Both the position numbers and the translations under genes were made by a program. From Sulfuricurvum sp. (lineage in GTDB: Bacteria; Campylobacterota; Campylobacteria; Campylobacterales; Sulfurimonadaceae), in contig DZBC01000134.1 of the NCBI GenBank assembly GCA_022729835.1, positions 1-5,994 on the forward strand: a DNA stretch of 5,994 nucleotides, written 5' to 3'. The notes below the pieces were generated by a model, which was given only the letters and a program-made list of their open reading frames with translations, had not been told where the DNA came from and ran no database searches. Numbering within the stretch: the stretch's first letter is position 1; each line of letters starts with the position of its first letter. This document shows, piece after piece, positions 1-5,178 of this stretch.

Positions 1-35
1 GGGTGGCCGGATCAAAACGTCACGGGTGGCCGGAT
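1..35. repeat. Direct repeat GGGTGGCCGGAT, two copies 23 bases apart
   Basis: GGGTGGCCGGAT is found at 1-12 and exactly again at 24-35, separated by CAAAACGTCAC. The array may continue left of the window. Such short subterminal repeats are the expected transposase binding sites in an IS21-type end. Confidence 0.8.
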
Positions 36-51
36 GGGTGCGTTTTTTGCA
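1..51. mobile_element. Probable end of an IS21-family insertion sequence (partial)
   Basis: The first 51 bases hold two copies of GGGTGGCCGGAT (1-12 and 24-35) with a 23-base period, followed by GGTGCGTTTTTTGCA. IS21-family elements characteristically carry several short subterminal repeats of the 'GGTGGCC-CCGGA' kind near each end and terminate in 5'-TG...CA-3'. Here the putative element ends in CA at 50-51. Immediately after it, at 52, the hsdM reading frame matches its family (K-S-G-A-G-Q-Y-F-T-P-R), while the upstream frame translation does not resemble HsdM. No transposase gene is inside the window; istA/istB would lie to the left. The family assignment is inferred from repeat style and end dinucleotide only. 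A target-site duplication cannot be checked because the other end is not present; AAAA at 52-55 would be the candidate. Confidence 0.6.
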
Positions 52-1104
52 AAAAGCGGAGCGGGTCAATACTTCACCCCAAGAGCACTGATTCAAGCGA
101 TGGTAGCATGTGTACGACCCCAGCCGCTAAAAACCATCACCGACCCGGCATGCGGAACGGGTGGGTTTTTCTTGGCGGCTTATGACTACATAGTCAAAAA
201 TCACGACCTTGATCGTGAGCAAAAAGAGTTTTTGAAAAACAGAACATTTCATGGCAATGAGATAGTAGCCAACACCCGAAGAATGGCACTTATGAACCTC
301 TTTTTGCACAATATCGGCGAAATCGATGGGGAGAGTTTTATCTCACCCAACGATGCTTTGATCGCCGATGAAGGGAAAAGGTTTGATTATGTCTTAGCCA
401 ATCCGCCCTTTGGCAAAAAAAGCTCCATGACCTTTACCAATGAAGAGGGGGATCAAGAGAAAGAGGACTTGGTTTATAACCGTCAAGACTTCTGGGCTAC
501 AAGCTCCAACAAACAGCTCAACTTCATGCAGCACATCAAAACTCTTCTAAAGACGACTGGACAAGCGGCGGTAGTGTTGCCCGATAATGTCCTCTTTGAA
601 GGTGGTGCCGGTGAGACGGTGCGAAAAGAGCTTATGAAAACGACTGAGCTTCACACGATCCTTAGACTGCCTACCGGAATCTTTTACAAACAGGGTGTAA
701 AAGCAAATGTGCTGTTTTTCGATAACAAACCTGCAAGTAAAGAGCCTTGGACCAAAGAGGTATGGATATACGACTTTAGGACAAATATCCACTTTACCCT
801 AAAGAAAAACCCAATGAAGCTTGAGGATTTGCAAGAGTTTGTTCGGTGCTATAACCCAACCAATCGACACAACAGAGAGGAAACTTACAGCGAGGAAAAC
901 CCAGAGGGAAGATGGAGAAAATTCAAATATGAAGAGATCATCGCAAGAGATAAAACCAGCTTGGATATTTTTTGGCTCAAAGACAAGAGCTTGGCAGATT
1001 TGGACAATCTTCCTGATCCTGATATCTTGGCTTTAGAGATTATCGATGATTTGGAAGCCGGATTGGAGAGTTTTAGAGAGATTGTGGGTGTGGTTGGGGA
1101 ATAA
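34..1104 (+). CDS. hsdM: Type I restriction-modification methyltransferase subunit HsdM, N-terminally truncated
   Basis: HsdM is the N6-adenine methyltransferase subunit of a type I R-M complex (with HsdS for specificity and HsdR for cleavage). Counting from the ATG at 34, the SAM-binding region is clear: GQYFTPR at residues 11-17, motif I DPACGTGG at 37-44 and catalytic motif IV NPPF at 123-126. The C-terminal part (LPDPDILALEI) runs to a natural-looking end. It is closest in style to EcoAI-type HsdM, which usually has close to 490 residues; about 350 genuine residues are here, so the N-terminal helical domain that contacts HsdS/DNA is missing. The frame is open to base 1, but residues before K7 (nt 52) look like translated IS end, and the ATG at 34 lies inside an IS repeat without a convincing ribosome site. 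The gene is probably a non-functional remnant, although both catalytic motifs are intact. No hsdS or hsdR follows. Base composition is clearly more A+T-rich than its neighbours (181-240 is about one third G+C), which fits horizontal acquisition. Confidence 0.9.
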   Translation: MGAFFAKSGAGQYFTPRALIQAMVACVRPQPLKTITDPACGTGGFFLAAYDYIVKNHDLDREQKEFLKNRTFHGNEIVANTRRMALMNLFLHNIGEIDGESFISPNDALIADEGKRFDYVLANPPFGKKSSMTFTNEEGDQEKEDLVYNRQDFWATSSNKQLNFMQHIKTLLKTTGQAAVVLPDNVLFEGGAGETVRKELMKTTELHTILRLPTGIFYKQGVKANVLFFDNKPASKEPWTKEVWIYDFRTNIHFTLKKNPMKLEDLQEFVRCYNPTNRHNREETYSEENPEGRWRKFKYEEIIARDKTSLDIFWLKDKSLADLDNLPDPDILALEIIDDLEAGLESFREIVGVVGE

Positions 1105-1118
1105 ATACGACAAAGCCT

Positions 1119-1151
1119 CCCATCAAAGCACGCCATGCGCGCTTTGATGGG
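1119..1151. other. Strong inverted repeat between hsdM and the RMD1-family gene
   Basis: CCCATCAAAGC (1119-1129) pairs perfectly with GCTTTGATGGG (1141-1151). Inside the loop CGC (1131-1133) can also pair with GCG (1137-1139). It starts 15 bases after the hsdM stop, so it could end hsdM transcription, but no T-run follows on the plus strand and only a weak one on the minus strand. It covers the position where a -35 box for the next promoter would be, so an operator is an equal possibility. Confidence 0.6.
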
Positions 1152-1156
1152 CCCTC

Positions 1157-1165
1157 TGCTATAAT
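1157..1165 (+). promoter_or_regulatory. Extended -10 sigma-70 promoter for the RMD1-family gene
   Basis: TGCTATAAT at 1157-1165 is a perfect extended -10 (TG-N-TATAAT). No recognisable TTGACA-like -35 lies 16-18 bases upstream, where the right arm and loop of the inverted repeat sit; weak or absent -35 boxes are common for sigma-70 promoters in Campylobacterota. Transcription would start near 1172, leaving a leader of about 20 bases. GGAG at 1182-1185 serves as ribosome site, 7 bases before the ATG at 1193. Confidence 0.75.
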
Positions 1166-1192
1166 CCCCTATCTGCATTCTGGAGCGATTTT

Positions 1193-1969
1193 ATGTCTAT
1201 CCGTATCCACGCCCTCTCCCTTGCCCACGCTTTCAACCAAACTCCGCTCTTTGAGACCCTAAGCGAACGCTCCAAAGCCTCGATGATCAAAGACGCCATC
1301 ATTGTTGAGCAAAAAGAGGCTTGCGCCTTTGTGTTTAATTACGGCGTCATCGTCTTTTGGGGTATGCGCTATGATGATGAACAGCGCCTGATCGACACCG
1401 CGCTGGAGTACGCCAACGCACCGCTTGCCGAGCCGACCGAAGATGAGCTAAGCTTACATGTAAGGCCCGAAGCGACGCAGATCCAGGTCAAAAACGACCA
1501 AATCGAACTAGGCGAACTCGATGATCTCATCCGCCTTGCACTCAGCCACGCCATTGCGCAGTCGGTCAAGCTTGAGGAGTTTGAACTCTCTATCGCCAGA
1601 ATCATCGAGGAGACCCGCTACATCCCCGAAGCACTGGCCAAAAACGGCACCGTGCCACTACACAAAAAGGCGCTCTCCAAAGAGCGCGGCAAGCTCTTCT
1701 TGACCAAATCGCACATCCATCTGCACCACGGTCTGCTCGATACGCCGGAGTTTTTCTGGGAGTATCCCGAACTCGAATCCTACTACCTCGCCCTCTCGCG
1801 CTACCTCGAAGTACGCCAGCGCATCGAAGTGCTCAACCAAAAACTCGAAGTGATCCAAGAGCTGCTCGAGATGCTCGCAGATGAGCAAAAACACCTCCAC
1901 TCAAGCATGCTTGAGTGGATCATTATCATCCTCATCGCCGTCGAGGTAGCCCTCTTTTTCTGGCACTAA
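1193..1969 (+). CDS. RMD1/YagE family (DUF155) membrane-anchored protein
   Basis: The 258-residue protein has the RMD1/YagE (DUF155) layout: an N-terminal segment with the hydrophobic strand VFNYGVIVFWG (47-57), a charged helical middle, the conserved LLDTPEFFWEYPELESYY stretch (181-198), a long heptad-like helix (about 199-235) and one C-terminal transmembrane helix (about 242-257, WIIIILIAVEVALFFW) ending in FFWH. It is therefore expected to be a tail-anchored inner-membrane protein with its bulk in the cytoplasm. Yeast Rmd1 and mitochondrial RMND1 are relatives; the bacterial role is not established and I assign none. The start at 1193 is supported by GGAG 7 bases upstream and by its own extended -10 promoter. 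The gene converges on folC with a 4-base overlap of the stop codons (1966-1969) and contains the probable terminator of the opposing operon near its 3' end. Confidence 0.85.
   Translation: MSIRIHALSLAHAFNQTPLFETLSERSKASMIKDAIIVEQKEACAFVFNYGVIVFWGMRYDDEQRLIDTALEYANAPLAEPTEDELSLHVRPEATQIQVKNDQIELGELDDLIRLALSHAIAQSVKLEEFELSIARIIEETRYIPEALAKNGTVPLHKKALSKERGKLFLTKSHIHLHHGLLDTPEFFWEYPELESYYLALSRYLEVRQRIEVLNQKLEVIQELLEMLADEQKHLHSSMLEWIIIILIAVEVALFFWH
1454..1463. repeat. Iterated palindrome TTACATGTAA, copy 1
   Basis: Perfect 10-base palindrome in the RMD1-family gene, read in frame as TTA CAT GTA (Leu88-His-Val). One of six identical copies. Confidence 0.9.
1887..1919 (-). terminator. Intrinsic terminator of the leuS-lptE-DGC-folC operon, inside the RMD1-family gene
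   Basis: TCCACTCAAGCA (1896-1907) followed directly by its reverse complement gives a perfect 24-base palindrome (1896-1919). As RNA it would form a stem of about 10 bp with a 4-base loop. On the minus strand it is followed by GGTG and then five T (1891-1887); on the plus strand no T-run follows. It lies 47 bases beyond the folC stop, so it fits a one-directional terminator for the minus-strand operon placed within codons 235-242 of the convergent gene. The U-run is short, so efficiency is uncertain. Confidence 0.65.
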
Positions 1970-3114
1970 GCGGCTATTCGCTTCAAAAAAGCTTCGGCCA
2001 CACTAAACGAGCCAAACACCAGATACGCTTCATCATCGTTACATGTAACGAATTCTTGCTGTTTTATCCCCAGCTCCTCGAGCGCTTCACGCAGTTTTTC
2101 GCTCGATTCGATCCGAGCGGCATCGACCTTGATCAGCTCCACACGAACAATCACCGGCTTGAGTAGGCGCAAAATAGTGCGGTAATCCTTATCGGCGTAG
2201 CTGTTATACACCAGCACCAGTTTCTGCCCCGCAAAATGCGCCGCAATCGCCTCTGCCGCCATCACGTTGTGCCCCACATCAAGCCAGACGTTCGGAGCAA
2301 TCCGCGAGAGCCTGCCAAAGAGCCGCGCACCTTCAAAGAGCTTGGGGCTTAGCGTTACATGTAAGCGCAGTAGCAGTGCCATTGCACCGAGTAAATTACG
2401 CTCCAGATAAGCGCTAAGCCCTTCGCGTTCACGCAGCGCCGTAGCCATGGTACGCATTTCATCGTCGATGACCTCTTCAACGCGTTCAAGCAAGGCGCCA
2501 CGCTGCTTGGCAACGGCTCCGGCAATGGCGTAGACTTCATCAAAGCCCTGATGCAACATCAATGCACGCGGCCCCATCGAGCGCAGCTTGGTGAGCGCGA
2601 TCTGCTCGATTGTCTCACCCAAAAAAGCCTGATGATCAAAGCCGATCGGGGTAAAGAGGGAGTAGTCCTTCTCAAACACATTGGTTGCGTCATGCTCGCC
2701 GCCCAAACCCGCTTCAAGCACCACATAGTCACACCCCTCAAAACAGCGCATGGCCAGCAGTGTCGTGTACTCAAAATAACTCAGCGCCTCCGCATCCTGA
2801 GTGCTCAGCCGCTCCAGCAGCCACGCATGTGCGCTCTCAAGCAGCGCATCATCGGCCTCTGCACCGTCAATCCAGATGCGCTCGTTAAAGCGTACAATGT
2901 GCGGCGATGTGTAGTGTCCGACACGCAAACCGCTTACATGTAAGGCATGGGCGATAAAGCGCCCCGTCGTCCCCTTGCCGTTGGTGCCGACAACATGGAT
3001 GATGCGTGTCGGTGAAAAATAGGAGCGCAAAGCGGCATAGATGCGCGGCATACGGTCATAATCGATGGTGTCATAAAAAAGCGGTTTCGCCTCCAAAAAC
3101 ACCTGCAACGCCAC
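1966..3114 (-). CDS. folC: Folylpolyglutamate synthase / dihydrofolate synthase
   Basis: FolC adds glutamate to dihydropteroate and extends the polyglutamate tail of tetrahydrofolate, using ATP in the cytoplasm. The 382-residue protein shows the Mur-ligase-like ATPase fold: P-loop GTNGKGTT (43-50), TSPHIVRFNERI (69-80), EAGLGGEHDATN (134-145), the switch segment IGFDHQAFLG (157-166), a lysine (K176) in IALTKLRSM where the carbamylated lysine is expected, and the C-terminal-domain motif LDVGHN (278-283) followed by YADKDY (306-311). Length is close to other Campylobacterota FolC, a little shorter than the enterobacterial enzyme. The start is GTG at 3114, 8 bases after the upstream gene's stop, with only a weak ribosome site (AGGCG region), so expression probably depends on coupling. 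The usual DGAHN appears as DVGHN and the usual EKAGI as TKLRS; I regard these as lineage variants. It is the last gene of the operon. Confidence 0.93.
   Translation of the reverse strand: MALQVFLEAKPLFYDTIDYDRMPRIYAALRSYFSPTRIIHVVGTNGKGTTGRFIAHALHVSGLRVGHYTSPHIVRFNERIWIDGAEADDALLESAHAWLLERLSTQDAEALSYFEYTTLLAMRCFEGCDYVVLEAGLGGEHDATNVFEKDYSLFTPIGFDHQAFLGETIEQIALTKLRSMGPRALMLHQGFDEVYAIAGAVAKQRGALLERVEEVIDDEMRTMATALREREGLSAYLERNLLGAMALLLRLHVTLSPKLFEGARLFGRLSRIAPNVWLDVGHNVMAAEAIAAHFAGQKLVLVYNSYADKDYRTILRLLKPVIVRVELIKVDAARIESSEKLREALEELGIKQQEFVTCNDDEAYLVFGSFSVAEAFLKRIAA
2039..2048. repeat. Iterated palindrome TTACATGTAA, copy 2
   Basis: In folC near its 3' end, read as (G)TT ACA TGT AA(C), Val-Thr-Cys-Asn. 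Flanking TCG and CGA extend this copy to a perfect 16-base palindrome (2036-2051). Confidence 0.9.
2355..2364. repeat. Iterated palindrome TTACATGTAA, copy 3
   Basis: In folC, read as TTA CAT GTA A, Leu-His-Val-Thr (residues 251-254). Confidence 0.9.
2934..2943. repeat. Iterated palindrome TTACATGTAA, copy 4
   Basis: In folC just after the P-loop helix, read as TTA CAT GTA A, Leu-His-Val-Ser (residues 58-61). Confidence 0.9.
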
Positions 3115-3122
3115 AATTGCGC

Positions 3123-4667
3123 CTATTTTTGCGGTTCGACGCGGTTGCGTCCGTTGCGCTTGGCGCTGTAGAGTTGTTCATCGGCGGAGTTTAGCACCGC
3201 TTTGAGCGAGGTGTGGTTGATCCTCTGCGCGACCCCCGCACTCACCGTTACGTCAATACGCTCGCCTTTATACATGAAGCGGGTTTTGGCAACATGATCG
3301 CGCACCTTGTCGGCAAAGATCAAAGCGCCCGCAAGATCAGTATCGCTCAGCAGTGCCACAAACTCTTCACCCCCGAAGCGGCCGATGATATCGACATTAC
3401 GACACTCATGCTTGAGAATCTTGGCGAAGCCCGCGAGCACTGCATCGCCTGCGTCGTGTCCAAAGGTGTCATTCACCGCTTTGAAGTGATCAAGATCGAA
3501 AAAGACGATGGAGTAGTTGCGGTTGTAGCGTGTGAACTCCCCATCTTTAATCTGCATATACTCCTCAAGCGCACGTTTATTGAAGAGCTTGGTAAGAAAA
3601 TCCTCGCGTGATGCTTTCTGCGCTTTTTGTAGCTCCGCCTCAAGCTGGGCCACCTTAGCACTAAGCCGCACAACCTTTTCATTGTGCTGTTTGAGATCAC
3701 CGCGCAGCAGTTCGGTGCGCTCTTCCAGTGCTACGGCGATGGTGAAGAGCTTTCGGTGGGCGGTTTTGAAGTCGGTCTCTTTATCGGCCTCGAGCGCGAT
3801 TAGATCACGTTTAATCTCCTGAATCTCCCCAGTTGAGACATCACTGCGCTCAATCAGATCGATCAATTGCATGGAGAGTTTGTCCAAGATGGTATCGAGC
3901 GACGCCACCATCTCCTTGAGGCTCGATTTGTCCAGCGCGATGCGCAGTTTGATGATCTCCTTGATTTCGGCTTCGATGCTGGGCATGGTGAGCAGCTTGG
4001 GATCTTTACGCAGATTGTCGCTGAGCGTGGCGATCTTGTCGTTGACACTTGAGGCGATAGAGGGCACAAACGAAGCGATCATCAGCGTCGCAATGCGTCC
4101 CAGCTCACTACCCGGAGCGCTACTTGGGGACACACCGATCTCCAAAGCGTCGATGGTCTTTTGCAGATCGGAAGGGTAGACTTTGCCCAGTTTAGAAAGT
4201 TTGTAGAGAAAGGTGTCGTCATAAAGGGTGAGAAAATTGATCCACGACTGGCGCATCTGCTCGATCTCTGAGACGCTACCACCGCGATCAAGAAGTGCGA
4301 CGGTTTTGCTAGAGAGCTCGCTGGCATGGGCATTGTGCAGCACTTCAACCGATTGCAGTACCCGTTTGGAGAGGTTGCGCAACGCTTCAAGGGTTTCGGC
4401 GCACTGTGAGGGTTGCATGCGGTTGAGCTTGGAGATCAAAAAGCGGATCAGCTCCGCGACCGTCTTGACGCGGTACTGTTTGATCTCTTGCTGGACGTTT
4501 TTATCCAGCAGCGTGAAATACCTCTCGGTTCCGGAGCAATCTTCCACCAAAATACCCGCTTTTTTGGCCTCCATACAGAACGCTTCGCTGTAAGCGTCGG
4601 GCGTGAGCATCTTGCCTTCACTCTTGAGCCGCTCGATCGCGTTTTTGATGATCTGATGCACCGTCAT
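3123..4667 (-). CDS. Diguanylate cyclase with GGDEF domain and long helical N-terminal region
   Basis: The enzyme would condense two GTP into the second messenger c-di-GMP. Of 514 residues, roughly the last 160 form a complete GGDEF domain: DFLTKLFNKRAL (356-367), metal-binding FFDLDHFKAVND (389-400), GHDAGD (403-408), active-site GGEEF (432-436), and a C-terminal SAGVA and AKRNGRN. RNVD (423-426), five residues before GGEEF, is a proper RxxD inhibitory site, so product feedback is expected. Residues 1-340 have no transmembrane segment or signal peptide. They look all-helical, with coiled-coil character from about 270 to 352 leading into the catalytic domain, and may act as a sensing or dimerising module; I do not recognise a named domain. 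The ATG at 4667 overlaps the lptE stop in ATGA and has AAGGAG (4673-4678) 5 bases upstream, so translation is coupled to lptE. No EAL or HD-GYP phosphodiesterase is in the window. Confidence 0.92.
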   Translation of the reverse strand: MTVHQIIKNAIERLKSEGKMLTPDAYSEAFCMEAKKAGILVEDCSGTERYFTLLDKNVQQEIKQYRVKTVAELIRFLISKLNRMQPSQCAETLEALRNLSKRVLQSVEVLHNAHASELSSKTVALLDRGGSVSEIEQMRQSWINFLTLYDDTFLYKLSKLGKVYPSDLQKTIDALEIGVSPSSAPGSELGRIATLMIASFVPSIASSVNDKIATLSDNLRKDPKLLTMPSIEAEIKEIIKLRIALDKSSLKEMVASLDTILDKLSMQLIDLIERSDVSTGEIQEIKRDLIALEADKETDFKTAHRKLFTIAVALEERTELLRGDLKQHNEKVVRLSAKVAQLEAELQKAQKASREDFLTKLFNKRALEEYMQIKDGEFTRYNRNYSIVFFDLDHFKAVNDTFGHDAGDAVLAGFAKILKHECRNVDIIGRFGGEEFVALLSDTDLAGALIFADKVRDHVAKTRFMYKGERIDVTVSAGVAQRINHTSLKAVLNSADEQLYSAKRNGRNRVEPQK

Positions 4668-5173
4668 TCCTGCTCCTTTGTATTGGCACCCTGTGATACC
4701 GCCTGCGCGACAAAGAGGTCGAGCGCCTTTTGCGCACTCTGTCTAATCGCCTCGAAGCGGGCCTGATCAGAGATGATGGCATTGGGCTCGATGGTAAAAT
4801 CATAGACGCTGCTCGCACGGTAACGCTCACGCTGCTCGCCTATGATACGCTCAATATCGAGCGCAATGATTGTCCGGTAGGCGACGATATAGCCGTTTTG
4901 ATTATACTGTAAAGGAGAAAATTTCAGCTCTTTAATCGAGATGACCAGATGGCTCTCAGCCTCAGCGCGGGGTACGAGCGAGGCGCGAAAACGGGTAATG
5001 ACCGCTTTGTTGAGCGCGTCTTTGATCAAAACGCTGTTTTGCGGGTCCTGAAGCGACACGCGCACTTCGGTGCTGATGCGCTCACCCAGCAGTGCTCTGG
5101 CGTGCTGTGCGGAGGGTTTGTAGCCGCAACCCGAAAGGATCACCCCCGCAAAAAGCAGCCAGAAGAGTCGCAT
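4664..5173 (-). CDS. lptE: LPS-assembly lipoprotein LptE-like
   Basis: LptE plugs the LptD barrel and helps insert lipopolysaccharide at the outer membrane. The 169-residue protein starts with a lipoprotein signal peptide (MRLFWLLFAGVILSGC): a short hydrophobic core and lipobox LSGC with the lipidated cysteine at 16, followed by GYKP, a typical opening of mature LptE proteins. The mature part alternates strands and helices (VRVSLQDPQNSVL, AESHLVISIKELKFSP, YIVAYRTIIALDIE, DFTIEP), consistent with the LptE alpha/beta sandwich, and ends with a charged tail. Sequence conservation in this family is low, so the assignment leans on lipobox, length and position just downstream of leuS, the same place as the Campylobacter gene as I recall it. 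The ATG at 5173 is 5 bases after the leuS stop; the stop overlaps the next gene's start by 4 bases. Confidence 0.8.
   Translation of the reverse strand: MRLFWLLFAGVILSGCGYKPSAQHARALLGERISTEVRVSLQDPQNSVLIKDALNKAVITRFRASLVPRAEAESHLVISIKELKFSPLQYNQNGYIVAYRTIIALDIERIIGEQRERYRASSVYDFTIEPNAIISDQARFEAIRQSAQKALDLFVAQAVSQGANTKEQE
4673..4678 (-). promoter_or_regulatory. Ribosome binding site of the diguanylate cyclase gene, within lptE
   Basis: AAGGAG on the minus strand, 5 bases before the ATG at 4667, lies inside the last codons of lptE. It is stronger than the sites in front of lptE and folC, which supports this start and suggests the cyclase can be translated well as part of the polycistronic mRNA. 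Confidence 0.7.
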
Positions 5174-5178
5174 CCGCT

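Noticed and set aside
1..35. CRISPR-like spaced repeats at the left edge
   Set aside because: Only two 12-base copies with an 11-base gap are visible, too short for repeat and spacer; IS subterminal repeats fit better.
34..51. ATG at 34 as the true start of a naturally short HsdM
   Set aside because: The first six residues do not resemble HsdM, the ATG is inside an IS-type repeat without a good ribosome site, and the family needs about 140 more N-terminal residues.
1968..1983. AAGCG/CGCTT hairpin as terminator between the convergent genes
   Set aside because: The stem has only 5 bp and is followed by an A-run instead of a T-run on the plus strand.
2551..2943. Plus-strand open frame of about 130 codons opposite folC, and similar ones at 3213-3611, 4228-4593 and 5186-5578
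   Set aside because: They lie entirely antisense to genes with clear motifs, have unnatural composition and no family resemblance.
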